In this document: positions 51,959-61,120 of the stretch, one piece after another
How the letters are laid out: every line of letters starts with the position of its first letter
Numbering within the stretch: position 1 is the first letter of the stretch
Made by a program: the position numbers and the translations under genes
From: Wandonia sp964447015
Lineage (GTDB): Bacteria; Bacteroidota; Bacteroidia; Flavobacteriales_D; Crocinitomicaceae
Length of the DNA: 64,000 nt
Direction: 5' to 3'
NCBI GenBank assembly: GCA_964447015.1
Contig: CAYUQU010000005.1
Span: 1-64,000, forward strand
The notes under the pieces: model-generated
What the model saw: the letters and a program-made list of their open reading frames with translations, nothing else
The model's database searches: none
Told to the model about the DNA's origin: nothing

Positions 51959-53081
51959 TTCATCTGGTATCCACATTGTTTCTTTCGACGTCCCCTATCC
52001 ATTTGATTACGGTGGTGTGATTGATGTTTATCATCGTTGCAAAGCTTTAAAAGCACTCGGCGTTCGTGTAATTCTGCATTGCTACGAATACGGTCGGGGT
52101 AAACGGGATGAACTGCTCGAAGTGGCTGATGAAGTGCATTACTATACTCGTGATAAAAATCCATTTTTGGTTCTCTCGCCCATTCCGTTTATCGTCAGAA
52201 GTAGAGCGTCAGGAAAGTTGCTGAAAAATCTAACTAAAGACAATTACCCTATCATACTTGAGGGAATTCACACCTGCTATTTCTTAGCAAACAAACTTTT
52301 TAAAAACAGGTGGATCGGTGTTCGTGCACACAATGTGGAGCACGATTATTACGAAGAACTAGCAAAGATAGAACCCAATTGGAAAAAACGCCTTTTCTTT
52401 AAATTCGAAGCGTATAAATTGTCAAAATTTGAAGCTGTTTTTCGCTTTGCGGATGAAATACTTACCGTAACACCCAAAGACAACGACTATTTTCAAAAAA
52501 AATACGGAAAAGGTGTTTATGTGCCTGTTTTTAACCCTTTGAACTGGGGAGAAGGAGAACGGGGAATAGGAGATTATGCTCTTTTTCACGGAAATCTTTC
52601 TGTAGTTGAAAATGAAAATGCCGTTCGCTATATTGTGACCGAACTTTGGGATAATACTTGTGAACTAAAACTTGTTGTTGCAGGAAAAGACCCATCAGAA
52701 AGTTTTACGAATTGGTTGGCAAATCAACCTTTTGAGATCACATGTATCCCAAATCCCGAAAACGAAGCGCTCAATAAGCTAATTCGAGAAGCCAAAATCA
52801 ATTTGTTACCCACTACCCAAAACACGGGAATTAAGCATAAACTCCTCAACGCACTTGCGAATGGTGGTTACTGCATAGCCAACACGATGATGGTAGAAGG
52901 TACTGGCTTAGAAGACCTTTGTAATATTGCAAACACGGTTGATGAGTGGAAAATAATGATAAAAAAGTTAGCTCAAGATCCAAATAACGCAGCGCTTTTT
53001 GACGAACGAACAGCAAAATTAAAGGCAATCTTTGACCTTGAAGTAAATGCGCGGTTGATACTTGAGTTGACGCAAAGGTAA
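51945..53081 (+). CDS. Glycosyltransferase-like protein (GT-B type)
   Basis: The 378-residue protein starts inside the previous gene and has the GT-B layout: an N-terminal IHIVSFDVPYPFDYGGVIDV with a glycine loop (about 9-28), a middle domain with VRAHNVEHDYYEELAKIEP, and a C-terminal part with LFHGNLSVVENENAVRYIV and ALANGGYCIAN. The typical EX7E donor motif is weak. It may form a pair with the upstream enzyme for one surface glycan step. It ends 17 bp before a convergent ATPase gene. Confidence 0.82.
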   Translation: MNSVDSSGIHIVSFDVPYPFDYGGVIDVYHRCKALKALGVRVILHCYEYGRGKRDELLEVADEVHYYTRDKNPFLVLSPIPFIVRSRASGKLLKNLTKDNYPIILEGIHTCYFLANKLFKNRWIGVRAHNVEHDYYEELAKIEPNWKKRLFFKFEAYKLSKFEAVFRFADEILTVTPKDNDYFQKKYGKGVYVPVFNPLNWGEGERGIGDYALFHGNLSVVENENAVRYIVTELWDNTCELKLVVAGKDPSESFTNWLANQPFEITCIPNPENEALNKLIREAKINLLPTTQNTGIKHKLLNALANGGYCIANTMMVEGTGLEDLCNIANTVDEWKIMIKKLAQDPNNAALFDERTAKLKAIFDLEVNARLILELTQR

Positions 53082-53098
53082 GAGAGAATTACCTTGAA

Positions 53099-53806
53099 TT
53101 AATTTTCAGAAGAAGAATAAGGATCGAAATCCTTTATTGTGTTAAGCGAATGAATTTTTCCCTCTTCCACGCGAATCACTCTCCCGCCAAATTGTTCCAT
53201 CAGCGATAAATCGTGTGTAGCCATCAATACAGAAGTTCCTTCACCGGCAATTGCCATTAAAAGGTGCATGATATCTTTGGAAGTCTCTGGGTCAAGATTT
53301 CCAGTTGGCTCATCGGCAAGAATCAGTTCTGGTTTATTAATCAAAGCTCGCGCAATAGAAATACGTTGCTGTTCACCACCTGAAAGTTCGTGTGGCATTC
53401 GATATGCTTTCTCGCCTAAACCGATAAGATTTAGCACTTCCATTCCGCGTTTTTCCATTGCTGTTTTACCTTTCCACCCAGTTGCTTTCATCACAAATAC
53501 GAGGTTTTGCATCACCGTTCTGTCCATCAGCAATTGGAAATCTTGAAACACAATTCCAATTTTACGACGTAGAAAAGGAACTTGTTTGCGTTTTAATTTG
53601 CGCAAATCAAAATCTGCAACTCGCCCTGTGCCATCAGCAAGGTTTGCCTCACCGTAAAGTGCTTTTAGCAAACTACTCTTACCGCTCCCCGTTTTTCCTA
53701 TCAAAAAAACGAATTCACCCTTCTTTAATTCAAAATCTACATCAAACAACACCAAATGGTCTTGCTGGTAAATTTTTCCTTTGTGTATTTCAATTACATT
53801 TTCCAC
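53099..53806 (-). CDS. ftsE: ABC ATPase, FtsE-like
   Basis: From GTG 53806 (VENVIEIHKGKIYQQDHLVL) the product is 235 residues, the usual FtsE length; an extension to 53932 would add 42 residues not expected in the family. Walker A GKTGSGKSS, Q-loop VFQDFQLLMD, signature LSGGEQQRISIARALINKPE, Walker B LILADEPTGNLDP and H-loop VLMATHD are all present. FtsE works with the FtsX permease to control cell-wall hydrolases at division; ftsX is not adjacent here. It could also be a LolD-type ATPase, which is very similar. Confidence 0.8.
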   Translation of the reverse strand: MENVIEIHKGKIYQQDHLVLFDVDFELKKGEFVFLIGKTGSGKSSLLKALYGEANLADGTGRVADFDLRKLKRKQVPFLRRKIGIVFQDFQLLMDRTVMQNLVFVMKATGWKGKTAMEKRGMEVLNLIGLGEKAYRMPHELSGGEQQRISIARALINKPELILADEPTGNLDPETSKDIMHLLMAIAGEGTSVLMATHDLSLMEQFGGRVIRVEEGKIHSLNTIKDFDPYSSSEN

Positions 53807-53951
53807 TTCGACGAAGTTAAAGCTATCATAAAGAGATAAAGGTACTACATCAAAAATAATCTTAACATATTTAGGTGCAAAACTTTTGTATAAACCTCTC
53901 CAACTCCTATAAACTCGATGTAACTTTATCATTTAGAAAAGTTATTTGATC

Positions 53952-56900
53952 ATGATACGTTATCTTCTCACATTCTGTTTGCTTATTTCAGGGTACATCG
54001 TTGCTCAGGATTCGGAGAAATACCACTCTGATGACGCTATCTATTATCATGCTGAAGAATTGTTTCAAAAGGAGCAGTATAGTGCGGCTCGAGAAGAATT
54101 TGGGAGATATATTGCATTAAAAAAACCTTCTAATTCGCCCCTTTATGTAAAAGCCCGATACTATGAAGGTGTGTCTGCACTTGAACTTTACAATGAAGAC
54201 GGTGTAAAACTGTTGATTCAATTTTTGACAGAATATCCCGAATCAATTTTTAGAACGGAAATTTATCTTCGCTTAGGTCGCTATTATTATCAAAAGAAAC
54301 AATTTAAAGACGCCATCATTTGGTTTACTAAGCTTTCAAAACAGGATATTCCAGAAGATACGCATGCAGAGTTTTTCTTCAAATTGGGATATGCTAACTT
54401 CCAATTGGGAAATTTCAAAGAATCGCGAGATGCATTTTTCGAAGTGAAAGATACGCAAACGCAATATGCCTCACCAGCAACGTATTATTACGCACATATT
54501 CATTATCAAGATAAGTCGTATCAAACGGCGTTAGAGCATTTTAAAAAATTGCTAGATGATGAAAGGTTTAAAGAGGTTGTACCATACTATATCACGCAAA
54601 TCTATTATCTACAAGGAAATTATGAAGGTGTAATCGAATTTGCTCCTGCAATTATGGATTCGATGGCAACTGCGAATTCAACCGAGATTAACCACTTGAT
54701 TGGTGATGCTTACTACAAAATTGGCAAATACGATGAGGCTGTACCTTTCCTTTTAGATTATAACAAACAAGCAAAAACAACGCGTGAAGATGATTATCAA
54801 TTGGCATACGCAATGTACAAAGCAACAATGTACGAAGAGGCCATTAAATATTTTGATAAAGTCTCCAGAAAACAAGACGAACTCGGTCAGGTTGCTTTCT
54901 ATCATGCGGGAGAATGTTACCTGCGACTTGAAAATTACGTGTACGCACGAACGGCTTTCGAGGCAGCATCTCTTTTAGAATTTGATGAAAAGATTCAAGA
55001 AGACGCACTTTACAATGTAGCAATTCTTTCATATAAATTAGACCTTAACCCATACAATGAGGCCATTGAAGCTTTTGAACTTTATTTAGAGCGCTATCCA
55101 AATTCTAATAAAAAGAACGATGTATACCAATACTTGGTAAACGTTTATATGACGACAAAAGATTACGACAAAGCGCTTCGTTCTATTGATGCCTTGCCAT
55201 CGCCAAATATTCGTATGAAAAGTGCGTATCAAATGATTGCTTATAACAAAGGGGTTGAAGAATTTACTCGAGCAAATTATGCGCAATCTATTGAGACTTT
55301 TAAGCTTGTTTCAAGATATCCAATCGAAACAGAGTTAATTGGTAAGGCAAATTTCTGGATTGCAGACGCGCATTACCAGATGAAAAACTACGAACAAGCA
55401 GTTACAGCATACCGCTATTTTCTTGCTAATGGGGGGAGTATGTTGGGCGCTTTGAGAGCAGAAGCTTATTACAACATCGGCTATGCTTATTTCAACTTAA
55501 AAGATAAAGTACAAGCTGCTGAAGCATTCCGTACTTATACGCAACAAAGTGTCGTTACGGACAAAAAGAAACTCGCTGACGCTAACATGCGAATTGCAGA
55601 TTCATATTATTTGAGTTCACACGAAGAACCGCTTAAAAACGATGCAGCAATCGAATATTACGAAAAAGTGATTCAAGCGCAACAAGGGTTTGAAGACAGA
55701 GCTCGTTTCTACCAAGCAAAATGTTACGGCTTTAAAGATCAGCGAGACAAACAGTTGAAATCTTTGTTAGACATCATCAATAATCACCCAGGGTCTCCTT
55801 TCATGGTTAAATCAATCTTTGAGGCTGGAATTGTTACTCGAAATCAAAATAAGGTAAACGAGTCGATAGGGTACTTTGAGCAGATTCTACGAGATCATCC
55901 AAACAATAATTTAGCAAAAGATGCATTGTATGAATTAGCTGTTACTTACTTGAGAAAATCTGATCTTGTAAAAGCAGAAAGTTACCTTAACAGGGTGCTT
56001 CTTGAGTACGGTGGCGATGAGAAAATGTGTAAGTATGCTTCGCAAAAAATGATTGAGGTTTACCAAAAATCTGGAGAGCCATTTAAAATCACTCAGCTTG
56101 CGCATAAGTACCCATGTGCTGGAATTACAGCCGATTTACAGGATTCAATATACTTTAATACTGCGTATGATTTGTTCTTAGACAGTAACTACGCGAAAGC
56201 CATTCCTAAGTTTAAAGAATATCTTGATGCATACCCAAACGGTCTTCAAAAATACCGTGCAATATACTTCACAGCACAATCGTATTACGAATTAGATCAA
56301 AAAGAAGAAGCGTATAAATACTACTTGCAAGTATTGGATGGGAATCAACGTGCATATCACGAAACAGCACTTGCGCGCACAGCTAATTTCGAATATAACA
56401 CAGGGAACTACGCCGATGCGATTCTCCATTACTCGCTTTTGAAAGATGAAGCTTCTACCCCACATCGTATCTATTCCGCTCACCTCGGTTTAATGCGCTG
56501 TCATTTCTTACTTGAAAACTGGGCTAATTCACTTGAATCTGCTGAAGTCGTTTACGCCAATGGACTTGCTGAACAATCAGAAAAACTGGAAGCACAATTC
56601 TGCCGCGGGATTTCTTATGCTCGAATGGGGCAATACAACGAAGCTATTGAACCACTAAAGTATGTGATTTCGAAAACTTCGACTGTAATTGGCGCTCAAT
56701 CGAAATACACCATTGCAGAAATTTCATACTTAAAAGGTGATTACAAATCTTCTGAAACGCATGTACGTGAATTGCTTAAAATGAAACCAGGGTACGATTT
56801 CTGGATTGCAAAAGCGCTTATCCTTCAAACGCGAAATCTAATTATGATGGAGGATCTTTTTCAAGCTGAGCACACCTTAAACTCCGTTATTCGAAATTAC

Positions 56901-57050
56901 ACAAACACAACAGATGGTATTTTAGATGAAGCAAATGAACTGATGCAAGAGTTACTTCAACTAAAAGACAAACCAAAAGAAGTTGAAGAACAAGGTGATT
57001 ACATTATCGAAATGGAAGAAGACACGCAGGAAGGAGGTTCAAATGATTAA
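53952..57050 (+). CDS. Large secreted TPR repeat protein
   Basis: The 1032-residue protein has a signal peptide (MIRYLLTFCLLISGYIVAQD) without a lipobox Cys. More than 20 TPR-like helix pairs span about 30-990, with phrases such as AEELFQKEQYSAAREEFGRY, LRLGRYYYQKKQFKDAIIWF and ALYELAVTYLRKSDLVKAES. The acidic tail ends EMEEDTQEGGSND. TPR proteins scaffold protein complexes; in the periplasm this one may help outer-membrane or T9SS assembly, but that is only inference. It overlaps the barrel gene by 8 bp. Confidence 0.88.
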   Translation: MIRYLLTFCLLISGYIVAQDSEKYHSDDAIYYHAEELFQKEQYSAAREEFGRYIALKKPSNSPLYVKARYYEGVSALELYNEDGVKLLIQFLTEYPESIFRTEIYLRLGRYYYQKKQFKDAIIWFTKLSKQDIPEDTHAEFFFKLGYANFQLGNFKESRDAFFEVKDTQTQYASPATYYYAHIHYQDKSYQTALEHFKKLLDDERFKEVVPYYITQIYYLQGNYEGVIEFAPAIMDSMATANSTEINHLIGDAYYKIGKYDEAVPFLLDYNKQAKTTREDDYQLAYAMYKATMYEEAIKYFDKVSRKQDELGQVAFYHAGECYLRLENYVYARTAFEAASLLEFDEKIQEDALYNVAILSYKLDLNPYNEAIEAFELYLERYPNSNKKNDVYQYLVNVYMTTKDYDKALRSIDALPSPNIRMKSAYQMIAYNKGVEEFTRANYAQSIETFKLVSRYPIETELIGKANFWIADAHYQMKNYEQAVTAYRYFLANGGSMLGALRAEAYYNIGYAYFNLKDKVQAAEAFRTYTQQSVVTDKKKLADANMRIADSYYLSSHEEPLKNDAAIEYYEKVIQAQQGFEDRARFYQAKCYGFKDQRDKQLKSLLDIINNHPGSPFMVKSIFEAGIVTRNQNKVNESIGYFEQILRDHPNNNLAKDALYELAVTYLRKSDLVKAESYLNRVLLEYGGDEKMCKYASQKMIEVYQKSGEPFKITQLAHKYPCAGITADLQDSIYFNTAYDLFLDSNYAKAIPKFKEYLDAYPNGLQKYRAIYFTAQSYYELDQKEEAYKYYLQVLDGNQRAYHETALARTANFEYNTGNYADAILHYSLLKDEASTPHRIYSAHLGLMRCHFLLENWANSLESAEVVYANGLAEQSEKLEAQFCRGISYARMGQYNEAIEPLKYVISKTSTVIGAQSKYTIAEISYLKGDYKSSETHVRELLKMKPGYDFWIAKALILQTRNLIMMEDLFQAEHTLNSVIRNYTNTTDGILDEANELMQELLQLKDKPKEVEEQGDYIIEMEEDTQEGGSND

Positions 57051-58749
57051 GCATCTCACATCAATAATTGCCATTTTAGTGGGCGGAATGCTCTTTGCGC
57101 AGAACGAAGGTGGATATACTTTTACTTATCAAGCTGAACGCGAAATTGAACCTGTGTATCGGATTGCAGAAAAACCTGTAATTCTGGATACGGTAATTCC
57201 AACACCACAGGTAAGCTACCCATTATTGTCGCTTCACAAACAACATAGTTTTGAGTTGGAACTGATAGAACCTGCGAAAGTGAAATTGGTTGACAAACTT
57301 CCTAAACTATACCATAGCTACGTAAAGCTCGGTTTTGGTAATTACAACATGCCTTTGGGTGAACTTTATGTAAACTCAACTCGTTCGCGCAAATATCATT
57401 GGGGAGTTAGTGCTAAACACTTAAGTTCATGGGGTAAGATAAAAGGATACGCACCTTCTCAATTTGACCGCACAAGATTGGATTTGTACGGCAAAATGAT
57501 TGAAGATGATTATACAATCACAGCTAAGTTTAATTACTTCAATCAAGGCTTACATTTCTACGGAATTGAAAATGAAAATGTACCGAAAGACAGTATTCGC
57601 CAACGTTTCAATAATACTGGGATTTTTGCTCAATACGATTCACACAAAAAAGACAGTGCAAATCTGAATTACCGCGTGGGGTTAGAATACAACAATTATT
57701 TTGACCGCCAACGTGCAGATACACTGGAGAAATGGAATGCACGTGAAAATTATCTAGGTATTTATTCAGCCTTTGATTACAAACTGAATAGTGAGGTTTA
57801 CGCCGCAGATTTCAATGTCCGCTACAATAATTACAAATACGGAATTGAGGATTCAACTCTCATCGCTTTAGATTCAGGTTTCATTGATAACAATGTATTG
57901 GTAAACATCAAACCAAACATAACGACTATTGGAAAAAACGGAAAATGGTCTGTTAATGTAGGAGTAGATTTAGTTCTGGACGCGCGTGAAAAAACAAATT
58001 TCATTGCTGTGCCTTTAGCTAAATTCCAATATTCATTCTTTAACGATATCTTAATTCCGTACGTTGGGTTAAATGGTGGAGTAAGACAAAACACCTTCAA
58101 ATCTGTAAGTCAGGAAAATCCATTTGTGTCGTCAAATATTGAGCTCCGCAATGAATACAACGCGTTAAACCTGAACGGTGGTATTAAGGGTGTGCTATCA
58201 AAACGAATTTCGTTTGATGCCAATATTTCGTTTGGAAAGTTCACCAACAAACTACTTTATGTAATAGACACAGTATATTCGGGTGGAAATCGATTCACTG
58301 CAGCATACGACACTATGAATATCACGCGGATTGGAGCAAGTATTTCATATCAAGTGAGCGAAAAAATCAAAATTGACGTATCAGGTCAGTATTATAGCTA
58401 TATGACGAAGTTCTATCCTTACGCATGGAATTTGCCTGATTATGTGATTCAATTGCGTGGACACTACAACTTGTTTGAGAAATTCTATATCAACCTTGAT
58501 TTAACTATGCTTGGTGGTCGTAAAGGACTTGAATATGGGCCTGGAGAGGGAATCCAACTTGAAGAAGTGTATCACTACAGCAAACTCGGTTTCTTAGCTG
58601 ATGCCAACCTTGGAATTGAATACCGATACAACAAACGCATTTCGGCTTTTATCCAATTCAATAATTTTGCTGCACAGCAATACCAAAGATGGCAGCGTTA
58701 TCCTGTACAACAGTTTCAGGTATTGGGTGGGGTGACATTTAGATTCTAA
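57043..58749 (+). CDS. Outer-membrane beta-barrel protein
   Basis: From ATG 57043 (MIKHLTSIIAILVGGMLFAQ) the product is 568 residues with a signal peptide. Alternating hydrophobic strands run from about 85 to the end, and it finishes with an aromatic residue (GGVTFRF), typical of barrels. It resembles the barrel of TonB-dependent receptors but has no plug domain. AAGGAGG lies 5 nt before the ATG, a rare clear Shine-Dalgarno here, although it falls inside the TPR coding sequence. It overlaps the TPR gene by 8 bp, so the two are probably a functional pair. Confidence 0.82.
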   Translation: MIKHLTSIIAILVGGMLFAQNEGGYTFTYQAEREIEPVYRIAEKPVILDTVIPTPQVSYPLLSLHKQHSFELELIEPAKVKLVDKLPKLYHSYVKLGFGNYNMPLGELYVNSTRSRKYHWGVSAKHLSSWGKIKGYAPSQFDRTRLDLYGKMIEDDYTITAKFNYFNQGLHFYGIENENVPKDSIRQRFNNTGIFAQYDSHKKDSANLNYRVGLEYNNYFDRQRADTLEKWNARENYLGIYSAFDYKLNSEVYAADFNVRYNNYKYGIEDSTLIALDSGFIDNNVLVNIKPNITTIGKNGKWSVNVGVDLVLDAREKTNFIAVPLAKFQYSFFNDILIPYVGLNGGVRQNTFKSVSQENPFVSSNIELRNEYNALNLNGGIKGVLSKRISFDANISFGKFTNKLLYVIDTVYSGGNRFTAAYDTMNITRIGASISYQVSEKIKIDVSGQYYSYMTKFYPYAWNLPDYVIQLRGHYNLFEKFYINLDLTMLGGRKGLEYGPGEGIQLEEVYHYSKLGFLADANLGIEYRYNKRISAFIQFNNFAAQQYQRWQRYPVQQFQVLGGVTFRF

Positions 58750-58867
58750 TAATTACATCTGTTTTCTGTCAAAGATCCAATCCATTAACCAGTGGGCAAA
58801 ATTTTCAAGACTAAAGATCCAGTCATTGATGACGGGAACAAAAGAAGTTAGACTTAATAAATCCGCA

Positions 58868-58913
58868 AAAAAACCTGTAGGGGCGAGTCGCGACTCGCCC
58901 CTACAGGTTTTTT
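58868..58913. repeat. 46-bp perfect palindrome with CTGTAGGGGCGAGTCG arms
   Basis: The left half starts AAAAAACCTGTAGGGGCGAG and the centre is TCGCGA. It shares the TGTAGGG(G/A)CG...CG(C/T)CCCTACA frame with the palindrome at 4989-5030, but the inner bases differ. With A/T ends it would also act as a terminator. It lies between convergent genes, 7 bp before a second hairpin terminator. Confidence 0.9.
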
Positions 58914-58920
58914 ATGAAAT

Positions 58921-58964
58921 AATAACAACAAAGCACGACCAAACGGTCGTGCTTTGTTGTTATT
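58921..58964. terminator. 20-bp stem bidirectional terminator
   Basis: AATAACAACAAAGCACGACC (58921-58940), a 4-nt AAAC loop and GGTCGTGCTTTGTTGTTATT (58945-58964) form a perfect 20-bp stem. It sits between the barrel gene and hpf, which converge. Confidence 0.88.
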
Positions 58965-58978
58965 ATACGAGTCATTGA

Positions 58979-59278
58979 CTAATGAGCCAACATCTCACCT
59001 TTTCGTATTTTCAATTGTACTACAAGGTCATCAGCAACTCCAGCGGCTGCAGCCTCAAAACTTGCCTCATTGCAGTTTGCATGAATTTGTGGCCCAGGTA
59101 AACTGAGTCTTACTTCGCAAATAAACCCTTTTCCGTTTGATTCTTTTTCAGATTTAAAAAACACCTCCGCGCTGATCACCCAATCAAATTTTCGCTTTAA
59201 AGTGTCTAATTTTTTGTTTAAAATTCCCTCTGCAGTGCCGTTGCGCTCTGCATTTACAAATTGAATATTCGCCTTCAT
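58979..59278 (-). CDS. hpf: Ribosome hibernation promoting factor, short form
   Basis: It binds the 30S subunit and helps store inactive ribosomes in stationary phase. The 99-residue protein has the S30AE domain: KLDTLKRKFDWVISAEVFFK, the CEVRLSLPGPQIHANCNEAS beta region and AAAAGVADDLVVQLKIRKGE. It lacks the extra C-terminal dimerisation domain of the long form. It stands 100 bp downstream of dtd on the same strand and could share the rsgA-dtd transcript. Confidence 0.9.
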   Translation of the reverse strand: MKANIQFVNAERNGTAEGILNKKLDTLKRKFDWVISAEVFFKSEKESNGKGFICEVRLSLPGPQIHANCNEASFEAAAAGVADDLVVQLKIRKGEMLAH

Positions 59279-59378
59279 ATCTATGATTTGTTTGTTATCT
59301 AATTCCTTAACAAGATAAGAAAAAAAACGGATTTAAAATTCAATAACTGATATAAATCATGAAAACTGTTGGTAGAAA

Positions 59379-59831
59379 TTATTCTCTCGTTTTAGAATCG
59401 ATAATGATGGTAACAGGGCCGTCGTTGATAAGCGCAACTTTCATATCTGCTCCAAACTCTCCCGTCTCCACTCGTAATACTGAATCGATAGCTAATTTTT
59501 CTATAAACAACTGATAAAGCGGAATGGCAAGTTCGGGGCGAGCGGCTTTCACGTAACTTGGTCTGTTTCCTTTCTTCGTGCTTGCGTGGAGAGTAAACTG
59601 ACTTACCACCAAAAACGCTCCTTTGACATCTTGAATCGACAAGTTCATTTTTCCCTCTTCGTCACTGAAGATGCGTAAGTTGATTAATTTCCCTACTAAC
59701 CATTGTACATCTTCTTCCGAATCATCGTGTTCAATTCCTAGTAGGATTAACATTCCCTTCTCTATAGAGCCGACAATTTTGTTCTCAATTTTGACTGAAG
59801 CTTCACTAACACGTTGAATCACTATTCTCAT
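59379..59831 (-). CDS. dtd: D-aminoacyl-tRNA deacylase
   Basis: It removes D-amino acids from mischarged tRNA. The 150-residue protein has the DTD signatures SQFTLHASTKKGNRPSY (about 77-93) and the C-terminal Gly-x-Pro motif NDGPVTIIIDS (about 136-146) that form the active site at the dimer interface. It overlaps rsgA by 4 bp (ATGA), so the two are translationally coupled; both act in translation quality and ribosome assembly. Confidence 0.96.
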   Translation of the reverse strand: MRIVIQRVSEASVKIENKIVGSIEKGMLILLGIEHDDSEEDVQWLVGKLINLRIFSDEEGKMNLSIQDVKGAFLVVSQFTLHASTKKGNRPSYVKAARPELAIPLYQLFIEKLAIDSVLRVETGEFGADMKVALINDGPVTIIIDSKTRE

Positions 59832-60772
59832 CCGTAAATGTTTTTTCTGTAATTCTCCTCTTCTTCATTCTCCATCATCTGCACGTAGTTATGGTAACGG
59901 GACTCAGAAATTAGACCTTCCTCCACCAACTCCTTCACTTTGCAGTTTGGTTCAGACAGATGTTTGCAGTTATGGTATTTACATTGGTTCAGCACTTCGC
60001 GCATTTCAGGGAAATAATGACTCATTACTTCCTTGTCTATATCGATTAACCCGAAAGCTTTAATTCCAGGTGTGTCGATAATAAATCCCCCCGTTTCAAG
60101 AGGATACATCTCAGCAAAAGTGGTGGTATGTTGCCCTTGTAGGTGATACTTGGAGATTTCCCCCGTTCGAGCAGAAATGTTTGGATCTAGGGCATTAATC
60201 AACGTACTTTTACCTGCTCCACTATGCCCTGCAATCATAACTTGATTACCGTTGATTTCCTGTCTTAGAAAGTCGATATTCTCTTTGCTCAACGCACTAA
60301 TCTTATGACACGGATATCCTATAGGCTCGTAAATGGAAATGATATCATCAATAACCTCCATCTCCTCGGGCTCAAACAAATCAATTTTATTGAAAAGTAG
60401 GGTTGTTGGAATTCGAAACGATTCTGCAGCAACCAAAAAACGGTCAATGAAAGCAAGGTGTGTAACAGGAGCTACCAAAGTCACCAATAAATAACACCTG
60501 TCAATATTTGCCGCTAAAATTTGTGAACGCTTAGAAAGATTAACCGACTTGCGCGCTAAAAAATTAAAGCGCTCGTCAATAGCTACGATAACTCCTTGCA
60601 ATTCGTCTTTGTTCTCCCAATCCACAGTCACTTTATCTCCCACCGCAATAGGATTTGTAGTGCGCAAGCCCTGCAACCTGATTTTCCCGCGAATTCGACA
60701 CTGGATGTTCTCTCCACTGTCCAAACGCACTTCGTACCAACTCCCCGTAGATTTTATAACGACTGCCTTCAA
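59828..60772 (-). CDS. rsgA: Small ribosomal subunit biogenesis GTPase RsgA
   Basis: RsgA matures the 30S subunit. I choose TTG 60772 (LKAVVIKSTGSWYEVRLDSG), giving about 314 residues; the TTG at 60790 lies inside the -7 box and is rejected. An OB-fold N-terminus is followed by a circularly permuted G domain: NKID (G4) comes first, then GHSGAGKSTLINAL (G1) and DTPG (G3). A C-terminal zinc-binding set follows (QCKYHNCKHLSEPNCKV). It is co-transcribed with dtd. Confidence 0.94.
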   Translation of the reverse strand: MKAVVIKSTGSWYEVRLDSGENIQCRIRGKIRLQGLRTTNPIAVGDKVTVDWENKDELQGVIVAIDERFNFLARKSVNLSKRSQILAANIDRCYLLVTLVAPVTHLAFIDRFLVAAESFRIPTTLLFNKIDLFEPEEMEVIDDIISIYEPIGYPCHKISALSKENIDFLRQEINGNQVMIAGHSGAGKSTLINALDPNISARTGEISKYHLQGQHTTTFAEMYPLETGGFIIDTPGIKAFGLIDIDKEVMSHYFPEMREVLNQCKYHNCKHLSEPNCKVKELVEEGLISESRYHNYVQMMENEEEENYRKNIYG

Positions 60773-60787
60773 ATTATTTGTTTTGTT

Positions 60788-60795
60788 CAAAGTTA
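60788..60795 (-). promoter_or_regulatory. -7 box of rsgA-dtd
   Basis: TAACTTTG on the minus strand matches TAnnTTTG. It covers the TTG at 60790, which should therefore not be read as the rsgA start. The -33 element is not clear. Confidence 0.55.
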
Positions 60796-60885
60796 GTAAT
60801 CCTGATAAGAATAAATTGAGTTTATGTCTTCAGAAATGATTTAGCATAGCAAATGTGTGCTTGTGAAAGCGGTAAGGTGACGATT

Positions 60886-61120
60886 CAACCCCTTCAGGGT
60901 TGAGAGATTCTGTTTAACTGTAACTACTCCGCATTGCATGCGGAGTTATTTATATTCAATCCCTTCAGGATTCTTAAATAAGCTTTTAAATAATTCTACT
61001 TTCAATAATGAACCTTCAAACCAATCATTTCTCGCAAGTCTGAAGGACTTGAATTTGAACAACCACGGGCTATGCCCGTGGTTATGATAAGCAAATAAAC
61101 ATCAACCCTGAAGGGGTTGA
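60886..61120. repeat. Mirror-symmetric array of six REP-like hairpins
   Basis: In order: CAACCC-CTTCA-GGGTTG (60886-60902), ACTCCGCAT-TGC-ATGCGGAGT (60926-60946), AATCC-CTTCA-GGATT (60958-60972), CAAGTC-TGAAG-GACTTG (61035-61051), AACCACGGGC-TAT-then GCCCGTGGTT (61061-61083) and TCAACCC-TGAAG-GGGTTGA (61102-61120). The CTTCA-loop hairpins flip to TGAAG in the second half, so the array is symmetric about 61003. It fills the 463-bp gap between rsgA (from 60772) and gldA, which holds no gene. Confidence 0.85.

Noticed and set aside
53807..53932. 42-codon N-terminal extension of the FtsE-like ATPase
   Set aside because: The family starts at the first beta strand, which GTG 53806 fits; the extension has no matching domain and includes promoter-like sequence.
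60886..61120. CRISPR array
   Set aside because: The repeated units are hairpins of differing sequence and orientation with irregular spacing, without constant direct repeats or uniform spacers, and no cas genes are nearby.
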